In this document: positions 16,109 through 25,075 of the stretch, piece by piece
Layout: each line of letters starts with the position of its first letter
Position numbering within the stretch: position 1 is the first letter of the stretch
Assembly: GCF_023074185.1 (NCBI RefSeq)
Contig: NZ_JADPKY010000094.1
Span: 310,001 to 374,000, forward strand
DNA: 64,000 nucleotides
Direction of reading: 5' to 3'
From: Bradyrhizobium sp. 132
GTDB taxonomy: Bacteria; Pseudomonadota; Alphaproteobacteria; Rhizobiales; Xanthobacteraceae
Position numbers and translations under genes: made by a program
The notes under the pieces: model-generated
The model's database searches: none
Told to the model about the DNA's origin: nothing
The model's input: the letters and a program-made list of their open reading frames with translations, nothing else

Positions 16109-17611
16109 CTAGCGCCGGACGATCGAGCCGGCGCGGTTGATCAGCCGGGCGAGCGCACGGAAGCGGCTGCCGACGCGGTCCGCGACGAGATCCCCGAGGC
16201 GATGCTCGAACACCAGCAACAGCTTGCGGCCCACGCTGCGGAAATGCGTCGCGGGCAAGACGCCCGGACGCGCCGCCGAGATCAGATGCGCGACGCGGAA
16301 GGCCGCGCCCAGCAGGCGGGCGCGTTCAAGCTGCGCCGGCGTCAGCAGCTCCTGCATGGCGACGGGCGGCTGGTTCTCTTCACTGAGGCCCGCGTAGCGA
16401 TAGAACACGGATAGGCCGACGAACGCGCGTTCGGTGTGGGTGATCGCGCCGAAATTGCCGTTGACGACGAGGCTCAGCGTCTGCTCGCCGCGATGATCGG
16501 GATGCACGCGCCAGCCGATGTCGGACAGCAGGCACGCGGCGTGGCGCAGGCGGCGGTCCTCCTCGGTCTCGTGCAGCTTCACCACGCGTGCGAGGCGGTC
16601 GGTCCAGGCAATCAGCTCGCGGGCGTGCTTCGCCGAACGCGACAGCAGCTGGTTCAGCTCCTCCGCCGCGCAAATCAGCCCGTCCTTGTTGCGCTCGGTT
16701 TCCGACAGCTTCTCGTGCAGCAGGCCCTCGCGCACGCCGAAGGTCGAGAACACGATCGTCTTCGGCTTCGCCACGCGGATGATGTGCTCGAGCACCAGCG
16801 CTGCATAGGTCAGGAGAGGGCGACGCGCATCCGCGACGATCTCGATGTCGGCGAGCATGTCGACAGCCGCAAGACGACGCAGACGACGCGAGAAGTCGAG
16901 CGCCTCGGCAGCCGAAATCGAATAGCCGTGCATCACCTGGAGCGGATAGCCGCTCTGGATGATGTGGATGCGCGCGAGCGCGCGCCAGGTGCCGCCGACC
17001 GCGTAGAAGCTCCGGCCGCTACCTGCCTTGAGTTGCGGCACCCCGTCGAGCGCCTCGCGGACGATGCGGTCGGCGCGTTTGAGAGATTTATGCGCGAGAT
17101 CCTGCAGCGCGAGGCCGCCGAGCGGCAGCGTCACGCCGCTGCGCACGCTGTTCTTGCGCACGTCGATCAGTTCGAGCGAACCGCCGCCGAGATCGCCGAC
17201 GATGCCGTCGGGGTGATGGATGCCGGAGATCACGCCCAGCGCCGACAACCGCGCCTCGCGCGGGCCCGACAGGATCTCGATCTTCACGGCGCAGATGCGC
17301 TCGGCTTTGGCGATGAAGTCGGGGCCGTTGGAGGCATCGCGGCAGGCGGCGGTCGCAATCGCAAACACCCGTCCGACCTGCATCACCCGGCACAGCGCAC
17401 GGAAGCGCTTGAGCGAGGTCAGCGCCTTTTCGACGGCGTCGGGTGCGAGCAGGCCCGTGCTCTGCACCTCGCGCCCGAGGCCGCACAGCGTCTTCTCGTT
17501 GAAGATCGGAATGAGGCTCCGCGCCAGTCCCTCGTACACGACGAGGCGGACCGAGTTGGAGCCGATATCGATGACCGCGACGCTCGAGCCGCGCTTGCGC
17601 GGCCGCTTCAC
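16109..17611 (-). CDS. ppx: Exopolyphosphatase / guanosine pentaphosphatase (Ppx/GppA)
   Basis: A 500-residue member of the ASKHA ATPase superfamily that trims inorganic polyphosphate from its ends or hydrolyses pppGpp. The N-terminal VIDIGSNSVRLVVYE and the GDLGGGSLELIDV phosphate-binding loops are present; the C-terminal half (from about 310) is the helical HD-like domain with HAACLLSDIGWRVHPDHR. It starts 15 bases after the ppk stop, so synthesis and breakdown of polyphosphate are co-transcribed. Choice between Ppx and GppA activity cannot be made from sequence alone; context favours Ppx. Confidence 0.92.
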   Translation of the reverse strand: MKRPRKRGSSVAVIDIGSNSVRLVVYEGLARSLIPIFNEKTLCGLGREVQSTGLLAPDAVEKALTSLKRFRALCRVMQVGRVFAIATAACRDASNGPDFIAKAERICAVKIEILSGPREARLSALGVISGIHHPDGIVGDLGGGSLELIDVRKNSVRSGVTLPLGGLALQDLAHKSLKRADRIVREALDGVPQLKAGSGRSFYAVGGTWRALARIHIIQSGYPLQVMHGYSISAAEALDFSRRLRRLAAVDMLADIEIVADARRPLLTYAALVLEHIIRVAKPKTIVFSTFGVREGLLHEKLSETERNKDGLICAAEELNQLLSRSAKHARELIAWTDRLARVVKLHETEEDRRLRHAACLLSDIGWRVHPDHRGEQTLSLVVNGNFGAITHTERAFVGLSVFYRYAGLSEENQPPVAMQELLTPAQLERARLLGAAFRVAHLISAARPGVLPATHFRSVGRKLLLVFEHRLGDLVADRVGSRFRALARLINRAGSIVRR

Positions 17612-17626
17612 GTCAGAGATCCGGGA

Positions 17627-19834
17627 TCAGGATTGATGACGTTCATTACGGCGCGTGAGGCGGCGCGGCGAGGATTCCTTGAGCGACTTACCACGGCCAG
17701 ACAGACTCGGATTTGTCATGAAGTAGTTGTGAGCGTTGAAAGGCTCCTCGCCCTTCGCGGTCTTCATACGCGTTGAGGACCCGTCCGGCAACAACTGCCA
17801 GCTCTGCTCGTTGTCCTTGAGATTCGCGACCATGATCTGTTCGAGAACCTGCTGATGCACCGTGGGATTTTGCAGCGGACACAGCACCTCGACGCGGCGG
17901 TCGAGGTTGCGCGGCATCATGTCGGCCGAGGAGATATACACAGCCGCTTTCGCGCTCGGCAGGCCCTGGCCCATGCCGAAGCAGTAGATTCGGCCGTGTT
18001 CCAGGAAGCGTCCGATGATCGACTTGACGCGGATGTTCTCCGACAGGCCGGGGATGCCGGGCCGCAGGCAACAGATGCCGCGCACCACGAGCTCGACCTG
18101 CACGCCCGCCTGTGAGGCCTCGTAGAGTGCGTCGATGATGTCGGGGTCGACCAGCGCGTTCATCTTCATCCAGACCGCACCGGGCCGGCCGTGCCGCGTG
18201 TGCGCGGTCTCGCCCTGGATGTGCTCGATGATGCGTTTGCGCAAGGTCAGCGGCGACACCGCCATCTTTTCCAGATCGCTCGGCGCCGCATAGCCGGTGA
18301 TGAAGTTGAACACGCGCGCAGCGTCGCGGCCGATGGTCGGCTCCGAGGTGAAGTAGGAGAGGTCGGTGTAGATGCGCGCGGTCACCGGGTGGTAATTGCC
18401 GGTGCCGGTGTGGACGTAGGTTGTCAGGCTGCCGCCCTCGCGGCGCACCACCATCGACAGCTTCGCGTGCGTCTTCAGTTCGAGGAAGCCATAGACGACC
18501 TGGACGCCGGCGCGTTCGAGATCGCGCGCCCAGCGGATGTTGGCCTCTTCGTCGAAGCGCGCCTTCAGCTCGATCAGCGCGGTGACGGATTTGCCGGCTT
18601 CGGCGGCTTCCACGAGCGCGCGCACGATCGGCGAGTTGCTGGAGGTGCGATAGAGCGTCTGCTTGATGGCGACGACGTCGGGGTCGCGCGTCGCCTGCTG
18701 GAGAAACTGCACCACCACGTCGAAGGATTCGTAGGGGTGATGGACGACGAGGTCCTTCTGCCGGATCGCGGCGAAGATGTCGCCGCCGTGCTCGCGCACG
18801 CGCTCGGGATGGCGCGGGACGTAAGGGGTGAATTCGAGATCTGGCCGGTCGAGGCGGGTGAGCTGCGAGAGCTCGTTCATGGCCAGTACGCCGTCGACCA
18901 GCAACACCTCGTCGTCGGCGGCCGACAGCGCATGCTGCACGAAGCTGCGCAGTTGCTCCGGCATCTTGGCGTCGATCTCGAGCCGGATCACCGACCCGCG
19001 GCGGCGGCGCTTCAGCGCGGTCTCGAACAGGCGGACGAGATCCTCGGCCTCTTCCTCGATCTCGAGCTCGGAGTCGCGGATGATGCGGAAAGCGCCCTGG
19101 CCTTGAAGATTGTAGCCGGGGAACAGGCGATTGATGAACAGCGCGGTGGCCTGCTCCAGCGAGATCAGCCGGACGACCTTGCCGTCAACCGGCAGGCGGA
19201 TGAAGCGGTCGATCTTGCCGGGCATGCGGATCAGCGCGTTCATCTGCTTGCCGTCGGCGGCGCGCGTGAGCTGGAGCGCGATGGTGAAGCCGAGGCTCGG
19301 AATGAACGGGAAGGGGTGGGCCGGGTCGATCGCGAGCGGCGTCAGCAGCGGAAACACGTTGCTGAGGAAGTAGTCCTCGACCCAGGTTCGCTCCGCCTTG
19401 GTGACCTCCTTGCCCTCGACCAGAACGATGCCCTCGTTGGCCAGCGTGCCGCGCAGGTCGCGCCAGATCGCCTGCTGGTCGGAGGCCAGTTGCGAGACGG
19501 TCCGGTTGATAAGCGCGAGCTGCTCGGACGGCGTCAGGCCGTCGGGGCTGCGTTCGGCAATGCCCTCGCGCACCTGGGCCTTGATGCCGGCGACGCGGAC
19601 CATGAAGAACTCGTCGAGATTATTCGCTGAAATCGACAGGAATCGCACCCGCTCCAGCATGGGGTGGCTGGCATTGACCGATTCCTCCAGGACGCGGCGG
19701 TTGAAATGCAGCCAGGAGAGCTCGCGATTGATGAATCGCTCGGGGCTCGATGCGATCGCCGGATGGCCCTCTGCTTCCGGAGCTTTTTCTTTAACTTCAA
19801 CAGCTTGCGCAGAGTCCATCAGAAATCGATCCAT
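17627..19834 (-). CDS. ppk: Polyphosphate kinase 1
   Basis: A 735-residue RNA-degradosome-independent Ppk1 that polymerises ATP gamma-phosphate into polyphosphate. The N-domain starts RFINRELSWLHFNRRVLEE; the conserved HTGTGNYH active-site region lies at residues 475-482, and the C-terminal domain has RGICCLRPGIPGLSENIRV and SSADMMPRNLDRRVEVL. All are intact. Start is uncertain between 19834 and 19819 (MDSAQ); neither has a strong ribosome-binding site. First gene of the ppk-ppx operon. Confidence 0.95.
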   Translation of the reverse strand: MDRFLMDSAQAVEVKEKAPEAEGHPAIASSPERFINRELSWLHFNRRVLEESVNASHPMLERVRFLSISANNLDEFFMVRVAGIKAQVREGIAERSPDGLTPSEQLALINRTVSQLASDQQAIWRDLRGTLANEGIVLVEGKEVTKAERTWVEDYFLSNVFPLLTPLAIDPAHPFPFIPSLGFTIALQLTRAADGKQMNALIRMPGKIDRFIRLPVDGKVVRLISLEQATALFINRLFPGYNLQGQGAFRIIRDSELEIEEEAEDLVRLFETALKRRRRGSVIRLEIDAKMPEQLRSFVQHALSAADDEVLLVDGVLAMNELSQLTRLDRPDLEFTPYVPRHPERVREHGGDIFAAIRQKDLVVHHPYESFDVVVQFLQQATRDPDVVAIKQTLYRTSSNSPIVRALVEAAEAGKSVTALIELKARFDEEANIRWARDLERAGVQVVYGFLELKTHAKLSMVVRREGGSLTTYVHTGTGNYHPVTARIYTDLSYFTSEPTIGRDAARVFNFITGYAAPSDLEKMAVSPLTLRKRIIEHIQGETAHTRHGRPGAVWMKMNALVDPDIIDALYEASQAGVQVELVVRGICCLRPGIPGLSENIRVKSIIGRFLEHGRIYCFGMGQGLPSAKAAVYISSADMMPRNLDRRVEVLCPLQNPTVHQQVLEQIMVANLKDNEQSWQLLPDGSSTRMKTAKGEEPFNAHNYFMTNPSLSGRGKSLKESSPRRLTRRNERHQS

Positions 19835-19947
19835 CCAGTTCGCCCAAATTTGCGACTTATGCGCAAAACCGTCGGGAGCATGTGTTAGAGCGATGACGTT
19901 TCGATGACATTGATGTTCCGCTGCCGGGCCGCGTCAAGCCGCCTTGG

Positions 19948-20625
19948 TCAGACATCCCGCAGGAGCTCGGCGGCCAGGGCCCGGGTGACGGGACGGCCGA
20001 GGCGCAGGGCCTCGCTGTCCAGCAGCTCCACGGCCTGCCGGGCGGCGGCCGAGGACCGCTCCAGGCGGGTGGCGAGGTAGCTGACCACGCTCTCGTCCAC
20101 GGCGAGCTGGCGGTCGGCGCAGAACTTGACGATCAGGCCGCGGAAGAGCTGATCGTCAGGCGGCAGCAGCGCGATGACAGGCACGGCGCGCAGCCGCGAA
20201 CGCAGGTCGGGCAGCTCGATCTCGAGCGATGCCGGCATCTGGCGCCCGGCGAAGAGGACGTAGGCCTCGTCCTCGCGGGCCAGGTTCATCAGATGGAACA
20301 AGGCGCGCTCGTCAAATTCCCTGGCCTTGGGATCCTCGACCACCAGCGCGCCGGTGACGAGCGCACCCGGGACGGCTTCGGCGGTCAGCGCATTGGCGGT
20401 GGTCGAACGGGCGCCCGAAGCTTCGGCCCAGATCGCGGCGAGATGGCTCTTGCCGCTCCCTTCCGGGCCGGCCAGCCACATGATCCGGTTCGGCCATTCC
20501 GGCCAGGCGTCGATGAGGGCTACACCGGCGGCGTTAGCGGGGCCTTCGAGGAAATTGTCCCGGCTCAGGCTCTCCGCATGCGGAAGCGAAAACGCCAATT
20601 GTCGGGGATGAACGCGGCCTGGCAC
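19948..20625 (-). CDS. hdaA: DnaA-related regulator of replication initiation (HdaA type)
   Basis: A short AAA+ protein resembling the ATPase part of DnaA without its DNA-binding domain. It has LAGPEGSGKSHLAAIWAE (Walker A), VVEDPK in the Walker B position and the sensor region LRSRLRAV. The opening QLAFSLPHAESLSRDNFLEGPANAAGVALI matches alphaproteobacterial HdaA, which binds the clamp and promotes DnaA-ATP hydrolysis. GTG 20625 gives 225 residues, the family's usual size, with GGAG about ten bases upstream; the frame stays open to 20721. It follows the phosphatidyltransferase gene closely and is probably co-transcribed. Confidence 0.85.
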   Translation of the reverse strand: MPGRVHPRQLAFSLPHAESLSRDNFLEGPANAAGVALIDAWPEWPNRIMWLAGPEGSGKSHLAAIWAEASGARSTTANALTAEAVPGALVTGALVVEDPKAREFDERALFHLMNLAREDEAYVLFAGRQMPASLEIELPDLRSRLRAVPVIALLPPDDQLFRGLIVKFCADRQLAVDESVVSYLATRLERSSAAARQAVELLDSEALRLGRPVTRALAAELLRDV

Positions 20626-20749
20626 GCTTGCTTTGCTCCGTGCCGGCGTGCCGGCTTCGTTTGAGGAGATGCGACTAATCGAGCGGGAGTTGGCCTTTTG
20701 CGGGGCCGCATCCCAACTCATTGGCCTCGATAGTGCTAGTTGATAAGTG

Positions 20750-21310
20750 CTACTTGGCCTCGATCGTACTCATGTGCCGCAGCCACTCGACAAGATAGAG
20801 CGACACCGAGGAGAGCGTGAAGACCGTGACGAGGCCCATCAGGATTATATCATAAGGACCGGCTTTGAAGCCGAAGGCGAGGGCGGCCAGCACCAGCGCC
20901 GCGAATGCCACCTGGGCCACGGTGTTGAGCTTGGATACCCTCGAGGGCTTCATCTCGACAGGGCGGTCGAACAGCCACGAAACGATCACGGCGGCGACGA
21001 TCATGATGTCGCGCGAGACCACCAGGATGACGATCCAGCGCGGAATCGCGCCCCAGATGCCCAAGGCCATGTAGATCGAGACCAGCAGCGCCTTGTCGGC
21101 GAGCGGGTCGAGCAAGGCGCCGAGCTCGCTCGTCATGTTGAAGCGCTTGGCAAGGAAGCCGTCGACCGCGTCGCTGATACCCGCGATCAGGAAGACGGCG
21201 AACGCCACCTCCATTTGGCTCGACACGATGGCCCAGACGATGATCGGGACCAGCATGATGCGGCCCAGGGTAATGATATTCGGAATACTCACGAAAGCGC
21301 TTCCCGGCAC
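20750..21310 (-). CDS. CDP-alcohol phosphatidyltransferase family protein (PgsA-like)
   Basis: A 186-residue membrane protein with about five helices. The motif SDAVDGFLAKRFNMTSELGALLDPLADK follows the family pattern D-x2-DG-x2-A(K/R)-x8-G-x3-D-x3-D, with Lys where Arg is usual. The best match is CDP-diacylglycerol-glycerol-3-phosphate 3-phosphatidyltransferase, which makes phosphatidylglycerol phosphate, but a CDP-alcohol paralogue with another acceptor is possible. The gene may begin a little inside, at the Val of VSIPNIITLGR. It lies upstream of hdaA in the same direction. Confidence 0.85.
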   Translation of the reverse strand: MPGSAFVSIPNIITLGRIMLVPIIVWAIVSSQMEVAFAVFLIAGISDAVDGFLAKRFNMTSELGALLDPLADKALLVSIYMALGIWGAIPRWIVILVVSRDIMIVAAVIVSWLFDRPVEMKPSRVSKLNTVAQVAFAALVLAALAFGFKAGPYDIILMGLVTVFTLSSVSLYLVEWLRHMSTIEAK

Positions 21311-21447
21311 CCGGTCTGACCTCGAATCCGGCCCTTAGAGGCTGAACCGGTTGATATCTCTACATAGTATACGAAGGCGCGCCATGCGAGCCATTGCGCG
21401 TCCCCGGAATTCGACGTAACCAGCCGCAAACCCACTGGAAATCGGGC

Positions 21448-22521
21448 ATGACCGACCGCAAAAACGGCCTCACTTACGCCGATTCAGGCGTCGATATCGA
21501 CGCGGGCAACCGCCTGGTCGACCTGATCAAGCCGATGGTGCGCGCCACCGCGCGGCCCGGCGCCGACGCCGAAATCGGCGGATTCGGCGGCCTGTTCGAC
21601 CTCAAGGCGGCCGGCTTCAAGGACCCCATCCTGGTGGCCGCGACCGACGGCGTCGGCACCAAGGTCAAGATCGCGATCGAGACCGGCCTGCATGGCGGGA
21701 TTGGCATCGACCTCGTCGCCATGAGCGTCAACGACCTTGTGGTGCAGGGCGCCGAGCCGCTGTTCTTCCTGGATTATTTTGCCTGCGGCAAGCTCGATCC
21801 GGAGGCGACCGCCTCGATCGTCGCCGGTGTCGCCGAAGGCTGCCGCGAATCCGGCTGCGCCCTGATCGGCGGCGAGACGGCCGAGATGCCCGGCCTCTAC
21901 AAGGACGGCGATTACGATCTCGGCGGCTTTGCCGTCGGCGCCGCGGAGCGTGGCACGCTGTTGCCGCGCAAGGACATCGCCGCCGGCGATGCCGTGATCG
22001 GGCTCGCCTCGTCGGGCGTGCACTCCAACGGTTTCTCGCTGGTGCGCAAGATCGTGGAACAATCCGGCCTCGGCTTCGAGGCGCAGGCGCCGTTCTCGCC
22101 CGTCATGACGCTCGGCGGCGCATTGCTGACGCCGACGCGGCTCTACGTCAAATCCTGCCTCCGCGCGATCCGCGAGACCGGTGCGGTGAAGGGGCTTGCC
22201 CATATCACCGGCGGCGGCTTCACCGACAACATTCCGCGCGTGCTGCCGAACCATCTCGGCGCCGGGATCGATCTGGCGCGTCTGCCAGTGCTGCCGGTGT
22301 TCAAATGGCTGGCCGCGCAGGCCGGTATCGCCGAGCTCGAAATGCTGCGGACCTTCAATTGCGGGATCGGCATGATCGCGATCGTCGAGCCGGACAAGGT
22401 GAACGAGGTCATGCAGGTCTTCGCTGAGGCCGGTGAGACCGTGGCACAGCTCGGCACCGTGATCCCGGCCGAAGGCGAGCACCGCGTCGTCTATAACGGC
22501 CACCTCGACCTGGCGCTGTGA
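21448..22521 (+). CDS. purM: Phosphoribosylformylglycinamidine cyclo-ligase
   Basis: A 357-residue AIR synthetase that closes the imidazole ring in purine synthesis using ATP. Visible hallmarks are LTYADSGVDIDAGNRLVD, the DGVGTKVKIA nucleotide-binding loop, VNDLVVQGAEPLFFLDYFACG, and GGETAEMPG. The ATG at 21448 (MTDRKNG) fits the family; upstream in-frame codons to 21394 look non-coding. Its stop overlaps the ATG of purN by one base. Confidence 0.96.
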   Translation: MTDRKNGLTYADSGVDIDAGNRLVDLIKPMVRATARPGADAEIGGFGGLFDLKAAGFKDPILVAATDGVGTKVKIAIETGLHGGIGIDLVAMSVNDLVVQGAEPLFFLDYFACGKLDPEATASIVAGVAEGCRESGCALIGGETAEMPGLYKDGDYDLGGFAVGAAERGTLLPRKDIAAGDAVIGLASSGVHSNGFSLVRKIVEQSGLGFEAQAPFSPVMTLGGALLTPTRLYVKSCLRAIRETGAVKGLAHITGGGFTDNIPRVLPNHLGAGIDLARLPVLPVFKWLAAQAGIAELEMLRTFNCGIGMIAIVEPDKVNEVMQVFAEAGETVAQLGTVIPAEGEHRVVYNGHLDLAL

Positions 22522-23174
22522 TGAAGCGCCGCGTCGCCATCCTGATATCGGGGCGCGGCTCCAACATGGCCGCGCTGATCAAGGGCGCGGCCGCACCGGA
22601 TTTTCCGGCGGAGATTTCCCTGGTCATCTCGAACAAGGCCGATGCACTGGGGCTGGAAACGGCCAAAGCGCGCGGCGTGAAGACGCTGGTGATCGAAAGC
22701 AAGCCGTTCGGCAAGGACCGCGCCGGCTTCGAGACGGTGCTGCAGGCAGCGCTCGATCAGCACGGCATCGAGCTGATCTGTCTCGGCGGCTTCATGCGCC
22801 TGTTCACGGCCGAATTCACCAAGGCCTGGTACGGGCGGATGCTCAACATCCATCCCTCGCTGCTGCCGTCTTTCCCCGGTCTCGACCCGCACGGCCAGGC
22901 CTTGCGCGCCGGCGTCAAGCTGTCTGGTGCGACGGTGCACTTCGTGATCCCCGAGACCGACGCCGGCCCCATCGTGATGCAGGGCGCGGTGCCTGTGAGC
23001 GACCACGATACCGGAGCCACGCTGTCGGAGCGCATCCTCGAGATCGAGCACCGCATCTATCCTGAGGCGCTGCGGCTGCTCGCGGCCGGCAAGATCCGGA
23101 TCGAGGGCGACGTCTGCAAGACGGCGGGCGGCGGGCCGTCGGAGAATTTTTTGATTGCGCCGGTGGCGAATTGA
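22521..23174 (+). CDS. purN: Phosphoribosylglycinamide formyltransferase
   Basis: A 217-residue GART that transfers a formyl group from 10-formyl-tetrahydrofolate to GAR, the third step of purine synthesis. It has VAILISGRGSNMAALI at the N-terminus, the catalytic NIHPSLLPSFPGL with the active His, and the downstream Asp in PETDAGPIVMQGAVPV. The ATG shares one base with the purM stop, so translation is coupled. Confidence 0.96.
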   Translation: MKRRVAILISGRGSNMAALIKGAAAPDFPAEISLVISNKADALGLETAKARGVKTLVIESKPFGKDRAGFETVLQAALDQHGIELICLGGFMRLFTAEFTKAWYGRMLNIHPSLLPSFPGLDPHGQALRAGVKLSGATVHFVIPETDAGPIVMQGAVPVSDHDTGATLSERILEIEHRIYPEALRLLAAGKIRIEGDVCKTAGGGPSENFLIAPVAN

Positions 23175-23202
23175 AGCGCTGTCGCGTTTCGTCGTCATAA
23201 AT

Positions 23203-23228
23203 AAAAACCCCCGGCGGAGCCGGGGGCA
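23203..23228 (-). terminator. Rho-independent terminator of the cold-shock gene
   Basis: Read leftward, an eight-base-pair GC stem (GCCCCCGG-type, 23208-23215 with 23219-23226, three-base loop) is followed by TTTTTATTT. It lies 34 bases beyond the cspA-type stop codon. The strong GC stem and long U-tract make this one of the clearest terminators in the window. Confidence 0.85.
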
Positions 23229-23261
23229 ACGTCATGATCTCTCGCGCAAAATCGAGAGAAA

Positions 23262-23468
23262 TCAGGAAACCTTGAGGTTCTCCGCGGATGCTTTGCCGCG
23301 GTTCTCCACGAGGTCGTATTCAACCGCTTGGTTTTCGTTGAGGGTGGAAAGTCCCGCACGCTCGACGGCGGAGATATGGACGAACACGTCCTTGTCGCTG
23401 CCGTTCGGCTTGATGAACCCATAGCCCTTGGTCGGGTTGAACCATTTGACGGTGCCCTTTTGCGGCAT
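23262..23468 (-). CDS. cspA: Cold-shock domain protein
   Basis: A 68-residue single cold-shock domain that binds single-stranded RNA/DNA. Both nucleic-acid-binding motifs are seen: KGYGFIKPN (RNP1) and DVFVHIS (RNP2). The start MPQKGTVKWFNPTKG is typical. It is monocistronic, with its own terminator. Several paralogues are usual in this group; temperature dependence cannot be judged from sequence. Confidence 0.95.
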   Translation of the reverse strand: MPQKGTVKWFNPTKGYGFIKPNGSDKDVFVHISAVERAGLSTLNENQAVEYDLVENRGKASAENLKVS

Positions 23469-23846
23469 CCTCAGTCTCCTCCGCTAGATACAAAAAAGAC
23501 GCGGCCGCTTTTTTCGCGTGCCACGCCACAAACGGGCTTCCGGAAGTCTGTTCGAGTCTTGAATCTCAATGTCGCGAAACGCACAGCCGAGCGCCAATTC
23601 CGATTGTGTCCGATATTGCAACATGAAAATCGCGCGTTAGCAAGCCGTGCGCGAATTTCAAGCCAGGGCCGGGCGAACAGGATTGCAATTTGCGACCTGT
23701 GGCCGTGGAACCACAATCCCGGGCAATAGCCTCGGCCATAGCGTGCCAACCCGTTGACCCTCCGTGACAGTTCGGAACAAATCGCCGCACGCGCCGCAGC
23801 TTGTGTTGCATTCCAGCGCGCCGCCACTCGCTTCGGGAAGGTCGTC
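23469..23846. other. Intergenic region between cspA and the beta-barrel protein gene
   Basis: No gene is supported. The left part must hold the leftward cold-shock promoter and 5' leader. The right end carries GGGAAGG (23835-23841), the ribosome-binding site for the next rightward gene. No repeats or hairpins stood out. Confidence 0.5.
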
Positions 23847-24998
23847 ATGTGCTGCACCTCGCAGCTCTCCGGGACACGGCAGACGATCGGGCTGGACCGC
23901 GTCCGCCGGATTGCGACGGCGATCGCCATGGCCTTTACATTCGTCGTGATGGTATCGGCCGCGACGCCCGGCTTCGCGCAAAGTCCGACGCCCACGCCGA
24001 CCCCAACGCCGTTGCCGTCACCGGTTCCGATGCCGACCTCGACCAATTACGACCAGTCGGCCGGCAACAGCGCGCTCGATCTCGGCTCGAATTTCCTGGA
24101 ACGGCTCGGCAACCAGGCATCTGGCGGCGTCAACCGGGCATTTCGGACCAATCCGGGCGGCGGCGGCGCGTCGACGGCCACGGAGGATCCGCGCTACCGC
24201 ACCTGGTTCGAGGGCTACGGCATCTCGGTTCGGACCGATGCGCAGGGCGATTTCGTCGGCGACAAGCGCAAGACGGTTGGCGGGGTCGCAGGCTTTGGCG
24301 CGCGGCTCGCGCCGGGTGTCAATATCGGCTTCTCCGTCGACCAGAGCCACACCGACGTCGACGTGCCGCTTGCGCTTCAGTCAGCGACGCTGGACCTGAC
24401 GCAGCTCGGCTTCAACGGCTCCGTCGACAAGGGCCCATGGACCTGGGCCTTCGCGGTGGTGCACGGTTTCGGGAAGGTCCGTTCCAGCCGGGATACCGGC
24501 CTGGGCTTTGCGATCGCGGGTTATCGCGCCGCAATCGACGGCGCGCTGACCGAGATCAGCTACTACTGGACCCAGGACCAGATGCGCATCGTGCCCAAGG
24601 GGGCGCTGGAATATGTCCGCGCCACCAGCGCCGCGTTCCAGGAGGCCGGCGGCCTCGATCCCCTCAATGTCGGCTCGACGGCGCTCTCACGCGCGCGCGT
24701 CATGATCGGGGCGGAGATCGGGCGCTACTTCATCTTCGACCAGAAGATCCTGGACCTGTCCGCCTACGGCAAGTTCGTCGACAATTTTTATCAGAACCTG
24801 GGATCGGTGCAGGTGAGCCTCGGGACCCAGAGCATTATCGTGCCCGGCATCGGCGAGAGCCGCTACGGCATGGATGCCGGCGCCTCGGCCTCGCTCAGCC
24901 TGACCAACACTGCGCGGCTCTACGTCAATTACGACGGCAAGTTCCGCAACGAGCTGACGTCGCACCAGGGCACGCTCGGCTTCGAATATCGGTGGTGA
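23847..24998 (+). CDS. Outer-membrane beta-barrel protein, autotransporter-domain type
   Basis: A 383-residue predicted outer-membrane protein. After a signal peptide (hydrophobic about 25-45, cleavage near GFAQ) comes a Pro/Thr linker (SPTPTPTPTPLPSPVPMP), then from about residue 110 alternating amphipathic strands (FEGYGISVRT, GVAGFGARLAPGVNIGFSVDQS, GPWTWAFAVVHGFGKV) typical of autotransporter barrels. It ends GTLGFEYRW with a C-terminal aromatic, the usual signal for barrel assembly. There is no large passenger. Start at 23847 is preferred because GGGAAGG lies five bases upstream. Confidence 0.75.
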   Translation: MCCTSQLSGTRQTIGLDRVRRIATAIAMAFTFVVMVSAATPGFAQSPTPTPTPTPLPSPVPMPTSTNYDQSAGNSALDLGSNFLERLGNQASGGVNRAFRTNPGGGGASTATEDPRYRTWFEGYGISVRTDAQGDFVGDKRKTVGGVAGFGARLAPGVNIGFSVDQSHTDVDVPLALQSATLDLTQLGFNGSVDKGPWTWAFAVVHGFGKVRSSRDTGLGFAIAGYRAAIDGALTEISYYWTQDQMRIVPKGALEYVRATSAAFQEAGGLDPLNVGSTALSRARVMIGAEIGRYFIFDQKILDLSAYGKFVDNFYQNLGSVQVSLGTQSIIVPGIGESRYGMDAGASASLSLTNTARLYVNYDGKFRNELTSHQGTLGFEYRW

Positions 24999-25075
24999 GG
25001 CAAAGCCTGCCTGTGTCCGCCCAGAGCGATCCGGAAGAGTGCGGAGCGGTTGTTTGAAAAGGTCATGCCCAAGCT

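Noticed and set aside
16436..19630. Long plus-strand open frames opposite ppx and ppk
   Set aside because: They are Arg/His/Asp-rich translations with no domain; ppk and ppx fully explain the region.
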